Source: Bact-19 sp038319215 (GTDB taxonomy: Bacteria; Bacteroidota; Bacteroidia; Bacteroidales; ML635J-15). From it: DNA of 64,000 nucleotides. Below the pieces are notes generated by a model, which saw only the letters and a list, made by a program, of their open reading frames with translations, was not told the origin of the DNA and did no database searches. Below, one piece after another: positions 34,563 through 43,161 of this stretch. Made by a program: the position numbers and the translations under genes. The stretch covers positions 1 to 64,000 of the forward strand of contig JBBQCZ010000003.1 in assembly GCA_038319215.1 (NCBI GenBank), read 5' to 3'. Position 1 is the first letter of the stretch. Each line of letters opens with the position of its first letter.

Positions 34563-36101
34563 TTAATTCCCCCAAGTTTCTCTGTCTAAACTTCTGTAGT
34601 GTATCGCTTCGGCTATATGAGAGGCAAGTATAGTTTCACTCGATTCTAAATCTGCTATAGTTCTCGAAAGTTTGATAATTCTATCATAAGCACGAGCAGA
34701 TAAGTCGAGTTTTTCCATTGCGTTTTTAAGCAAGTTAAGACAAGTATCATCAAGTTTGCAAAACTCTTTTATCATTTTGGAACTCATTTGAGCATTGCAA
34801 TAAACGTTTTTGCGTTTTTTGAATCTCTCAGACTGAACTTTACGAGCTTTTATTACACGTTTCTGAATTTCGCTGCTTTTTTCGGCTGGTTTAACATCCG
34901 ATAGTTTTTCAAAACTTACAGGAGTGACCTCTAAATGAATGTCAATTCTGTCAAGTAGCGGTCCTGAAATGCGATTCATATATTTTTGAACAGTTGAAGA
35001 TGAACAGAGACAGTCTTTGTCGGGATGATTATAATATCCGCAAGGACAAGGATTCATCGAAGCTATTAGCATTAAACTTGCAGGATATTCTACTGTAAAT
35101 TTAGCTCTTGAAATTGTTACAACCCTATCTTCTAGCGGTTGACGCATTACTTCAAGTACGGAACGTTTAAATTCGGGTAGTTCATCGAGAAATAAAACGC
35201 CATTATGAGCAAGTGAAATTTCTCCAGGTTGTGGATATGTTCCACCACCAACAAGTGCCACATCGGATATTGTATGGTGTGGACTTCTAAATGGTCTTTG
35301 CAGCATGAGCGATTTGTTGCCTTCTGTTTTTCCTGCCACGGAATGAATTTTTGTAGTTTCAATAGCTTCGTCAAGGCCCAAAGGAGGCAAGATTCCCGGA
35401 ATTCTCTTTGCTAGCATTGTTTTTCCCGATCCAGGAGGTCCAATTAAAATAATATTATGACCACCCGCAGCAGCTATCTCTAATGCGCGTTTTACATTTT
35501 CTTGTCCTTTTACATCGGCAAAGTCAATCTCAACTTCTTCAATTCCTTTATTGAATTCTGCTTCTATGTCAATTATTACACGTTCCAATTCTATATCCCC
35601 ATTCATAAAGCCAATAAGTTGTGTTATATTGCTTACTCCATAAACTTCGAGTCCATCAACTACTGCTGCTTCGCGTGTGTTTTCCATTGGCAGAATTACG
35701 CCCTTAAATCCTGCATCTCGTGCATTTATTGCAATGGGCAAGGCTCCTTTTATTGGATTTACATTTCCATCGAGAGAAAGTTCTCCCATAATTATAAAAT
35801 CCTCTATTCGAGTTCCTGTTATTTGCTCCGAAGCGGCCAAAACACCTGTTGCAATTGGTAAATCGTATGCAGATCCTTCTTTGCGAACATCGGCGGGTGC
35901 CATATTAATAACAATTTTTTTTCCTGGCCATTTAAACCCATTGGTTGTCAGTGCGCTTATCATACGTTGCTGACTTTCTTTAATTGCAGAATCTGCCAGT
36001 CCAACAAGGTAAAAATTTATTCCTTGAGAAATGTTCACTTCAATAGTAATAGTGTTGGCATTTATCCCGTCAACAGCCGATCCGTATGTTTTGACAAGCA
36101 T
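34563..36101 (-). CDS. YifB/ComM family Mg-chelatase-like AAA+ ATPase
   Basis: A 512-residue protein of full family length. Residues 1-170 are the ChlI-like N-terminal domain (A-D-V-R-K-E-G-S-A-Y-D-L-P-I-A). The AAA+ module has Walker A G-P-P-G-S-G-K-T near residue 223, Walker B V-L-F-L-D-E-L-P, and the Mg-chelatase C-terminal helices with S-A-R-A-Y-D-R-I-I-K-L-S-R-T-I-A-D-L. ComM homologues are hexameric helicases that aid branch migration of incoming DNA during natural transformation; many members are annotated only as YifB. A cysteine cluster C-P-C-G-Y-Y-N-H-P-D-K-D-C-L-C is present, as in the family. Confidence 0.93.
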   Translation of the reverse strand: MLVKTYGSAVDGINANTITIEVNISQGINFYLVGLADSAIKESQQRMISALTTNGFKWPGKKIVINMAPADVRKEGSAYDLPIATGVLAASEQITGTRIEDFIIMGELSLDGNVNPIKGALPIAINARDAGFKGVILPMENTREAAVVDGLEVYGVSNITQLIGFMNGDIELERVIIDIEAEFNKGIEEVEIDFADVKGQENVKRALEIAAAGGHNIILIGPPGSGKTMLAKRIPGILPPLGLDEAIETTKIHSVAGKTEGNKSLMLQRPFRSPHHTISDVALVGGGTYPQPGEISLAHNGVLFLDELPEFKRSVLEVMRQPLEDRVVTISRAKFTVEYPASLMLIASMNPCPCGYYNHPDKDCLCSSSTVQKYMNRISGPLLDRIDIHLEVTPVSFEKLSDVKPAEKSSEIQKRVIKARKVQSERFKKRKNVYCNAQMSSKMIKEFCKLDDTCLNLLKNAMEKLDLSARAYDRIIKLSRTIADLESSETILASHIAEAIHYRSLDRETWGN

Positions 36102-36197
36102 TTAGTATTGTTTATTATGATTAATTGGATGGTAAAGATAGCGGAAATAATTGCAAATTACAAAAAACAAATTACAAGATTACATAATTGAACCAAA

Positions 36198-37052
36198 TCA
36201 CGTCATAGACTCAAAATCTACAACTTTACTTTTATTCCCTAATTTAACATTGTCGAAGTTTTGTTCTTTTTCGAAAACAATAAATGTGTGATGATTAACC
36301 AAGTTTTTTATTGAGGTGTTAATCTTATATTGCTCGTAGTACACAGATTTCTTAAATTCAGATGAGATTTCTTTGTTTTTTTTAAGGTTATTGCGGTAGC
36401 GTAAATACGAAGAAATAAGTATTATTGGGTAGAAAAATGGCAGTAGGAGCAAGGATCCTTTGCTTAAACGGATATACTTTATTTCGTCAATTTTGAAGCC
36501 TGCAAGTTTGGCAAGTATTCTAAGTTTTTGTAATCCAATTAAGAAAATATGCCCATGATAAATTTCTTCTGAAATCGATTTGTCTTCCATCCAAATATCA
36601 TCAATTTCGTTTGGAGGCATTTGTTTATTAGTTTCACTTTCGAAAAGTAAATAGCTAAATCGGGCCGATAAATTTGAATATGATGGAGTTGTAATAAGTA
36701 GTTTTCCGCCAATTTTCAATACTCTATTAAATTCTTTAAAAGCTTTTAATTGGTCGCTAAAATGCTCTATCCCTTCTTGGCAAATTGCCAAATCTGCGAA
36801 TTCGTTTTCGAGAGGTATTCCTGTCATTATATCTGCTCGACGACAACCAACCTCGTCAAGTTTAAAATATTCTGGAAAAAGATCAAATGCATAAACCAAA
36901 GCTCCGTTATCGTACAAAATCTTTGAAGTAACACCATTCCCAGCAGGCAAGTCTATGGCATTTTTTCCTGCAACAAAGGAAGCATTAGAATCTAACCAAC
37001 GTTTTACGTAATATTTAGGCGATTTTGGATTATTTATATGGGTGTCTATCAT
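36198..37052 (-). CDS. Class I SAM-dependent methyltransferase
   Basis: A 284-residue protein with a Methyltransf_11-like core: the SAM loop D-L-P-A-G-N-G-V-T-S-K-I-L, the acidic strand V-Y-A-F-D-L-F-P, and I-C-Q-E-G-I-E-H-F-S-D followed by L-K-I-G-G-K-L-L-I-T-T-P. The C-terminal third has a hydrophobic stretch (L-L-L-L-P-F-F-Y-P-I-I-L-I-S-S-Y-L) that may touch the membrane. I prefer the ATG at 37052 because it has an A-A-A-G-G-A-like ribosome site just before it; a TTG at 37067 is the alternative. The next upstream gene is a lipid kinase only 9 bases from that TTG, so a lipid or envelope substrate is plausible (inference). Confidence 0.8.
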   Translation of the reverse strand: MIDTHINNPKSPKYYVKRWLDSNASFVAGKNAIDLPAGNGVTSKILYDNGALVYAFDLFPEYFKLDEVGCRRADIMTGIPLENEFADLAICQEGIEHFSDQLKAFKEFNRVLKIGGKLLITTPSYSNLSARFSYLLFESETNKQMPPNEIDDIWMEDKSISEEIYHGHIFLIGLQKLRILAKLAGFKIDEIKYIRLSKGSLLLLPFFYPIILISSYLRYRNNLKKNKEISSEFKKSVYYEQYKINTSIKNLVNHHTFIVFEKEQNFDNVKLGNKSKVVDFESMT

Positions 37053-37076
37053 TATTCCTTTGTGCAATTTGTTCTT

Positions 37077-38009
37077 TTAAATAAAAACGTTTATTGAATC
37101 GGGAACTAAGCTAATTTCGTAAGGAGTACTTCCAATAATTTCACCGTCTGTTTCTGCGAAAATTGTCTGTGATGATTCAATTTTAAAACTTTTAGTTCTA
37201 AATCCTCTAACGCCTGTAATACTTAATATTTTTCCGTTGTATAATTTTTTGATATTAGTAACGATTTTAAATTTGGGCATATTTTCATAAATAGTAACAT
37301 CTAAAAAACCATCATTAATTATTGCATCGGGAGTTTGCATCATTCCACCGCCAGAGAATTTACCATTCCCAATACTTATAGATAGAAATTTGCCCTCCAA
37401 AACCTCATCGTTGATCGTAATTTTCAGAGTCCAAGGCTTGTAATTTATCAAACTGCGAAGTAAGCTGATAAGGTATGCTGCTTTTGTTCTACGACCTCTT
37501 TCTTTCATTACGTTGGTTGCTTTTACAACAACGGAATCGAAGCAAAGGCCGGCTACATTGATAAAATATGCCGACTTTTTATGTTCTGCTGTGCGATAGC
37601 TTATTTTGCCAACGTCTTGTTTTATGCTTTTGCCATTTTTCAGTCTTTGAATAGCTTTTTCATAATCAACATCAAAACTATAATATCGTGCCCAATCGTT
37701 ACCAGTTCCCATTTGCATTAAGCCAATGTAAATGTCGGTCGAATCAACCAAAGATTGTTTAAAAACTCCGTTAATGGTTTCATTTAATGTTCCATCGCCA
37801 CCAACAACAACAATCTTACGAAAACCTTCAGCGATTTTTTCAGCAATTATTTCTTCGGCATGGCCAACGGCCTTTGTAAAACAGAATTCATATTGAATTT
37901 CGTTTTTATTCAGAATATCTGAAATTATAGGCCATTCTCTCTCTCCGCCTTCGTTTCCGGCATTCGGATTTATAAGAAAGAAGAATTTATTTTCGTTGTT
38001 ATAGTTCAA
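37077..38009 (-). CDS. Diacylglycerol kinase-family lipid kinase (YegS/BmrU type)
   Basis: A 310-residue cytoplasmic or peripheral membrane kinase that would phosphorylate diacylglycerol or a related lipid. The nucleotide-binding signatures are present: F-L-I-N-P-N-A-G near the N-terminus, V-V-V-G-G-D-G-T-L-N-E-T-I-N-G, and M-G-T-G-N-D-W-A-R, with the later beta-sandwich S-I-G-N-G-K-F-S-G-G-G-M and A-E-T-D-G-E. The start is a TTG at 38009 preceded by AAGGAA; no ATG opens this frame before the first conserved motif. The gene is paired with the methyltransferase downstream. Confidence 0.9.
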   Translation of the reverse strand: MNYNNENKFFFLINPNAGNEGGEREWPIISDILNKNEIQYEFCFTKAVGHAEEIIAEKIAEGFRKIVVVGGDGTLNETINGVFKQSLVDSTDIYIGLMQMGTGNDWARYYSFDVDYEKAIQRLKNGKSIKQDVGKISYRTAEHKKSAYFINVAGLCFDSVVVKATNVMKERGRRTKAAYLISLLRSLINYKPWTLKITINDEVLEGKFLSISIGNGKFSGGGMMQTPDAIINDGFLDVTIYENMPKFKIVTNIKKLYNGKILSITGVRGFRTKSFKIESSQTIFAETDGEIIGSTPYEISLVPDSINVFI

Positions 38010-38085
38010 ATTCCTTAATTTTTTACAATTTTACACTTTTTTAACCGTAATTTGAAAACATATTGAGTAAAATTATAATATTTAT

Positions 38086-38913
38086 ATGATGGGAAATAAA
38101 ATCAGGATTATAAAAACCTATGTAAAGACGACCGCTGAATCAGTAGAAAATCTTGCTATGATTAGAGAATTTGACAATAATGGAAATATGATTTTTGTCA
38201 AAGAATATGACGAGGAAGGTCTAGTTATTTTTGAAACAAAGTCTGAGTTTGATAGCGATAGTAAAATTTTATCCGAAGAAGTTTTAGACGGAGAAAACAA
38301 AACCTATACTTATAACGATGATGGACAACTAGTTTTGGAAAAAATTGAGTACGATGGTGGCTGGTTTTCATTTAGAAAGTACGAGCAAGATCTTGAAAAG
38401 AAAATAGTGAAAGTAACATGCTGCGACGAAGATGATGAGCTTGAAGAATATTCAGAAACTGAATATAACGACAACGGAGATCTTCTTTGCCTGAAAGAGT
38501 TCGATGAAGAGAATAAACTTAAAAGCATGCAAGTTAACTCATATCGAGAGGATGGCTTACTGCTTCTAAAAGAGGAATACACTACATCAAAAAAACCTGA
38601 TAAAATTCACCATTATTATTATAACGATGATGGAAGAATTACAGCCGTGCAAACCCTTAACTCTAGTGGCCGTCAGTTAGATTGGGTGAAAATTATTTAC
38701 GATGAAAATGGAAAACCTGCAGAACAGTTAACAATGTCTGGAACTCGCATTACGCTTGATTATGATAAAGAAACAAAGACTGTTACCGAAGTTAGTTATG
38801 ATGGGAGTGGAGAGATGACATCAAAAGTAATTACCACCAGAGATGATGCTGGAAATATATTAACAGAAGAATCATCCGGAAGAGTTAGCAGATATGTTTA
38901 CGAATATTTTTAG
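38086..38913 (+). CDS. Protein of unknown function with YD/RHS-like repeats
   Basis: A 275-residue acidic protein without signal peptide or membrane segment. It consists of about eight short repeats of the form Y/F-D/N-x-D/N-G-x-L/I, for example E-F-D-N-N-G-N-M, Y-N-D-D-G-Q-L, Y-N-D-N-G-D-L, Y-R-E-D-G-L-L and Y-D-E-N-G-K-P. These resemble RHS/YD or YwqK-type beta-strand repeats. The fold is probably an elongated beta sheet; the function is unknown. The gene stands alone between a divergent lipid kinase and a bidirectional terminator. Confidence 0.7.
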   Translation: MMGNKIRIIKTYVKTTAESVENLAMIREFDNNGNMIFVKEYDEEGLVIFETKSEFDSDSKILSEEVLDGENKTYTYNDDGQLVLEKIEYDGGWFSFRKYEQDLEKKIVKVTCCDEDDELEEYSETEYNDNGDLLCLKEFDEENKLKSMQVNSYREDGLLLLKEEYTTSKKPDKIHHYYYNDDGRITAVQTLNSSGRQLDWVKIIYDENGKPAEQLTMSGTRITLDYDKETKTVTEVSYDGSGEMTSKVITTRDDAGNILTEESSGRVSRYVYEYF

Positions 38914-38926
38914 AAATATAACTTAC

Positions 38927-38960
38927 AAAAAAAGGAAGCTCACGAGCTTCCTTTTTTTTT
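38927..38960. terminator. Bidirectional terminator
   Basis: GGAAGCT and AGCTTCC pair around CACG, flanked by seven A residues on one side and nine T residues on the other. It separates the convergent YD-repeat gene and the C10 protease gene. Confidence 0.88.
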
Positions 38961-38976
38961 GTTTCAATATTTTATT

Positions 38977-41121
38977 TTAGTCAAGAACAACAAATTTTTG
39001 TGTTCTAATTTCTCTGCCAGAGTCAACATTTATAAAATAAATACCGCTTTCAGGCTCACTATTAAAGACATCAACAAGAGAGATCTCATGAACACCGTCG
39101 ATAAGGCTGTACTCACGCATTGCAACTACTTCACCTAACATATTTGTTACGTATATTTTTGCATCAGCTCTTTCTGTTAATGTGAAAATAAGTTGAGAAG
39201 TGCTGTTTCCTGGATTTGGCATAACACTCATATTCGACAATACTTTGTTTTGTTGAATATCGCTAGTGCTTGAGGTATAAGTTAAACTCCATCCTTGAGC
39301 GTTAGTGTTCGCATCTGCAAAGAACTGAACAACTGCAGTTCCACTTGGAATACTTATTGGTCCAGAAGGCTCAACAGTAGAAGAAAAACTAGCAACAATA
39401 TTTGCAGTTAACTGAGCATCTTTAAAAACTTTTACAAATTCAGCAGAACCAGCAACATCATAATTGTCAAATTCGATTGTAATATAGCTTGCTCCTGCTG
39501 GTTGAATTACCCAAGAACAAACAGTTGAGTTTGCATAGTTACAAGTTCCACTACCATCGTCAAAACCTCCAGTAGGAGTTGTATAACTCATATTTGTTTT
39601 ACAGTTTTTAACCGTATAATTTGCGTTCCATCCAGCATCTTGCGATGTTCCGTCAGTATTAAAGCGAATTGTTAAAGCTCCATTGGTACCCGAAATCGCA
39701 TCAGTCCCTGGAGTGCTTGCAGCATCATAAGTTGCTAGTAGTATGTTAGAAGTTTCATCTCCATCATATATAAATACCACATCTCCATCTCCTAAAATAA
39801 AGTCGTCAAATTTTAGTGTAACAACGGCTCCACATGTTGGTTTAATTACAGTAACACAAGAAGAGTTTGCTTCATAATCGAAAATAGAGCTACCATCATC
39901 AAAAGAACCTTCTGTTCCAGTAATTGTTCTCATTGAATTACAATAGTCTGGGTATCCAGTTTCAGGGAAAATGTTAATTACCATGTCCTGATTTAGGTTA
40001 AAGTTTGCCTCTGGGCCGCCTGGATTTGCTGTAGAAACAAGATTGTCAAGAGTGTAATAACCGTTTCCGGCTCCACCCCAACCCCAATTCATGTGAAAAC
40101 TATCGTCTTGATATCCATCGCAGTTCCATGCGTGACCTGTTGTTGTTGAGTTTCCTGAATAAACTACAGGCTTATTCGCATCTATCTGAGCTTTAACAAG
40201 GTTTTTCCAGCCAGTGTCTGAATAGCTAGATTTTGAAACATATTGACAAGAAGTTGAGTACCTAAAATAAGTTTCTAAAGCGGTAACAATATAGTTGGTT
40301 TGACTTCCAGAACCATCTGGTCCCCAATACATAGAAACACCAACGCTTGCATGATAGTTAATTTTACCCAATTCGGTATTAACCAAAGCCGAAGCTTGAT
40401 TAGGCATTGAGTTCCAATCATAAGTTTGATTCCCGAAGTTTATTGTAATATTACCATATCCACCATTCATATAACTTGAATGAGATTTTGAACCTTCTCC
40501 ACTTGGAGGCCAATTGTAATATTTCATTACCTGAAGCATTGCTGTTGCAACACAACCAACAGGAACATGTCCGTTAGTATAAGTGGCCGCTGCATCAACA
40601 GGGCATTGTGCATTATATGGCCATCCTTGATCCCAATTAATGTTTTTCAATAAATTTGGAGAAGTTACTTTTTGTCCAAATGCTTTGCCAGGATAATATG
40701 AAATAAGCTCTTGCCATTGTGTAGAAATTTTTTCCGAAACTTCCAATACATTATTTGAAGCATACTCAACACAATAGTCAAAATAGTTTAAAAAATCTTT
40801 TTGTGTAGGAGCCATATTGTCATTGTTAAAACCTCCTTCTAACGAATATGCTAAAACTGGTTGAATCTGATCGTCAGACGAAACAATTACATATCCTTCT
40901 CCTCCGTTAATATCAAAAACATAGAAATTATGTTCAGTATTTTCAGAAGGGTCAAACAAACAATTTGTTTTTAATTCATCCCATGCAACAGCTTTAAAGC
41001 TGATTATACTTTGATAATAATGATTTTTTGCAACCTTTTCAGCCTCTTTACGCGGAACAAATCCGGCAAACATAGAAAGCGAAAATAGCGATACAACAAT
41101 AAGTAAAATGATTTTTTTCAT
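38977..41121 (-). CDS. Secreted C10 (streptopain-like) cysteine protease with CUB domains
   Basis: A 714-residue secreted protein. A signal peptide (residues 1-19) is followed by a Spi-type propeptide (E-A-E-K-V-A-K-N-H-Y, then G-Y-V-I-V-S-S-D-D), which in this family keeps the enzyme inactive until cleaved. The catalytic domain has C190 in V-P-V-G-C-V-A-T-A-M and H330 in T-G-H-A-W-N-C-D-G-Y, with W-G-W-G-G near residue 348. Two CUB-like beta domains follow at about 395-505 and 506-620 (G-S/G-F-D-D-G-S, then G-W-x3-Y-T). A type A T9SS sorting domain ends the protein (V-M-P-N-P-G-N-S, then S-G-I-Y-F-I-N-V). It should be an extracellular or surface protease degrading proteins. Confidence 0.92.
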   Translation of the reverse strand: MKKIILLIVVSLFSLSMFAGFVPRKEAEKVAKNHYYQSIISFKAVAWDELKTNCLFDPSENTEHNFYVFDINGGEGYVIVSSDDQIQPVLAYSLEGGFNNDNMAPTQKDFLNYFDYCVEYASNNVLEVSEKISTQWQELISYYPGKAFGQKVTSPNLLKNINWDQGWPYNAQCPVDAAATYTNGHVPVGCVATAMLQVMKYYNWPPSGEGSKSHSSYMNGGYGNITINFGNQTYDWNSMPNQASALVNTELGKINYHASVGVSMYWGPDGSGSQTNYIVTALETYFRYSTSCQYVSKSSYSDTGWKNLVKAQIDANKPVVYSGNSTTTGHAWNCDGYQDDSFHMNWGWGGAGNGYYTLDNLVSTANPGGPEANFNLNQDMVINIFPETGYPDYCNSMRTITGTEGSFDDGSSIFDYEANSSCVTVIKPTCGAVVTLKFDDFILGDGDVVFIYDGDETSNILLATYDAASTPGTDAISGTNGALTIRFNTDGTSQDAGWNANYTVKNCKTNMSYTTPTGGFDDGSGTCNYANSTVCSWVIQPAGASYITIEFDNYDVAGSAEFVKVFKDAQLTANIVASFSSTVEPSGPISIPSGTAVVQFFADANTNAQGWSLTYTSSTSDIQQNKVLSNMSVMPNPGNSTSQLIFTLTERADAKIYVTNMLGEVVAMREYSLIDGVHEISLVDVFNSEPESGIYFINVDSGREIRTQKFVVLD

Positions 41122-41191
41122 AACAATAATTAAAGTTTATAACACAAATAAAGCAATTTTTTTTTAATAATACAGTAAGTAGACTCTTAAA

Positions 41192-42772
41192 TTATACTTT
41201 TGGCTGCATGGGGTCTAACAAATCTGAATTGTAATGTAATCCAACAGATTGTCTTCTATCTTTTGCCATTTTAATAATTAGGTAGCTAACATTGATGATA
41301 TTACGTAGCTCACATATGCTAACAGTTATTTTTGAAGTCTTAAAAAGATCTTCTGTTTCGCGAAAAATTATTTCGAGTCTGTCTAATGCTCTTTGTAATC
41401 TTAAATCGCTTCGAACTATTCCAACATAGCTACTCATTATCTGTTGTACTTCTTTACGTGAGTGTGATATAAGAACGAGTTCTTCGTTTTTAATTGTTCC
41501 TTCGTCGTCCCAATCAGGAATTTTTGCTAATATTTCGGAATTATGTGCCTTTATGTTTTCAGAGTCAACGGCAGCGCGGTGTGCAAAAACGGCAGCTTCT
41601 AAAAGCGAATTTGAAGCTAGTCGGTTTGCTCCATGCAAGCCTGTTGAAGCAACTTCTCCTGCTGCATAGAGATTTGAAATAGTAGATCTTCCAAACTTGT
41701 CTGTTTTAATTCCGCCACATAGATAATGGGCAGCAGGGGTAACCGGAATCATATCTTTAGTAATATTTATTCCAATTTCCATACATTTTGCATAAATAGT
41801 AGGAAAATGATCCATTAGTTTTTCTTTACCAATATGCCGTGCATCTAAATAAACAAAATCTTCACCTGAAAGTTTCATTTCTGTATCTATTGCACGTGCA
41901 ACAATATCTCGCGGAGCTAGCGAACCTCGTTTGTCGTATTTTAAACAAAAGTCTTCGTTTTTATGATTCTTAAGAATCGCTCCGTCGCCTCTTAGTGCTT
42001 CAGTAATTAAAAATGCTGGTTTTTCATTAGGGTTATATAATGCTGTTGGATGAAATTGAACAAATTCCATATTTTCTACCAATCCTTTTGCGCGGTAAAC
42101 CATTGCGATACCATCACCTGTAATTCCAACAGGATTTGTTGTGTTTTGATATGCATTTCCACAACCTCCAGTAGCAATCATGGTTGCAGATGCTAGAAAG
42201 CTAATAACATTTTTACTCTCTTGATCAAAAACATAAGCTCCATAGCATGAAATATCTGGAGTTGTTTTTCTAACAAGTTCTCCCAAATGATGCTGAGTTA
42301 TTATTTCAATTGCAAAGTGATTTTCGTAAACCTGAATATTTGGGTTGTTTCTAACTCTTTGAACCAAAGCTCTTTGAATCTCTTGTCCTGTTTTGTCTTT
42401 AAAATGCAACACTCTATTTTCCGAATGTCCACCCTCTTTATTTAAATCATACAGACCATCACTGTCTTTGTCGAAATGTGTACCAATTTTAATTAAATCG
42501 TGAATTCTTGTTGGCCCTTCTTTAACAACAATTTCAACAATCTCTCTATCGTTTAAATTTGCGCCAGCGTTTATAGTATCTTCGATATGCTTATCGTAAG
42601 AATCAGGGTTGTACATAACCGATGCAATCCCTCCTTGAGCTTTAACGGTTGTGGTATTATCAATTATATCTTTTGATATTATTGCAACCTTGCCAAATTT
42701 ACTAACTTTCAAGGCATAAAATAATCCGGCAATGCCGCTTCCAATGACTAAAAAATCTAAATGCTTTTTCAT
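41192..42772 (-). CDS. nadB: L-aspartate oxidase
   Basis: A 526-residue flavoprotein that oxidises L-aspartate to iminoaspartate, the first step of de novo NAD synthesis, using oxygen or fumarate as acceptor. The FAD loop V-I-G-S-G-I-A-G-L is at residues 9-17. Family motifs follow: T-V-K-A-Q-G-G-I-A, S-E-N-R-V-L-H, F-V-Q-F-H-P-T-A-L, H-Y-L-C-G-G-I-K-T and A-A-G-E-V-A-S-T-G-L-H-G-A-N-R-L-A-S-N-S. The length is normal. nadA and nadC are not in the window. A canonical promoter lies directly upstream, leaving a leader of only about 8 bases. Confidence 0.95.
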   Translation of the reverse strand: MKKHLDFLVIGSGIAGLFYALKVSKFGKVAIISKDIIDNTTTVKAQGGIASVMYNPDSYDKHIEDTINAGANLNDREIVEIVVKEGPTRIHDLIKIGTHFDKDSDGLYDLNKEGGHSENRVLHFKDKTGQEIQRALVQRVRNNPNIQVYENHFAIEIITQHHLGELVRKTTPDISCYGAYVFDQESKNVISFLASATMIATGGCGNAYQNTTNPVGITGDGIAMVYRAKGLVENMEFVQFHPTALYNPNEKPAFLITEALRGDGAILKNHKNEDFCLKYDKRGSLAPRDIVARAIDTEMKLSGEDFVYLDARHIGKEKLMDHFPTIYAKCMEIGINITKDMIPVTPAAHYLCGGIKTDKFGRSTISNLYAAGEVASTGLHGANRLASNSLLEAAVFAHRAAVDSENIKAHNSEILAKIPDWDDEGTIKNEELVLISHSRKEVQQIMSSYVGIVRSDLRLQRALDRLEIIFRETEDLFKTSKITVSICELRNIINVSYLIIKMAKDRRQSVGLHYNSDLLDPMQPKV

Positions 42773-42786
42773 TAATGAAATTTTTA

Positions 42787-42818
42787 CAAAGATAATGTTT
42801 ATGAGTTTTATTTAACAA
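42787..42818 (-). promoter_or_regulatory. Housekeeping promoter of nadB
   Basis: On the minus strand TTG (42816-42818), 21 bases, TATCTTTG (42787-42794). This fits the Bacteroidota form and puts the expected transcript start about 8 bases from the nadB ATG. Confidence 0.7.
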
Positions 42819-42869
42819 GATAAAACTATTTTAGTTTTTATGCGTAAACACCAACAAAAAATTCATTTT

Positions 42870-43124
42870 ATGAAAGACAGATTAATTACATTAGTAACTT
42901 ATCGTTACGAGTATAGAGCTGAGATTTTATGCGATAAACTAGAAGAAGAGGGAATAGAGTGCTCAATGAGTAATGAGAGTATCTTGGGCCAGATAGATGG
43001 AATAAGAGTAATGATTATGGATAAGGACTATGAGGCTGCTTTAAAGGTTTACAGAGTTGTTAGAAATCTGTACGACAATCATTCTAATGAAGTTGTTGAC
43101 GGACCGGATGATGATGATGAATAG
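42870..43124 (+). CDS. Small DUF2007-like protein
   Basis: An 84-residue acidic protein. M-K-D-R-L-I-T-L-V-T-Y-R-Y-E-Y-R-A-E-I-L, then L-E-E-E-G-I-E-C, and a closing V-M-I-M-D-K-D-Y-E-A-A-L match the pattern of DUF2007 (putative prokaryotic signal-transducing) proteins, a ferredoxin-like small fold. The tail is a run of Asp/Glu. I prefer the ATG at 42870; an ATG at 42840 would add ten basic residues unlike the family. The role is unknown. Confidence 0.7.
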   Translation: MKDRLITLVTYRYEYRAEILCDKLEEEGIECSMSNESILGQIDGIRVMIMDKDYEAALKVYRVVRNLYDNHSNEVVDGPDDDDE

Positions 43125-43161
43125 AAAGTCTAAGCTACATTCGCAAAGACTTTGCATTAGG

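Noticed and set aside
43127..43156. AAAGTCT/AGACTTT inverted repeat between convergent genes as a terminator
   Set aside because: The stem is short and no T tract follows on either strand.
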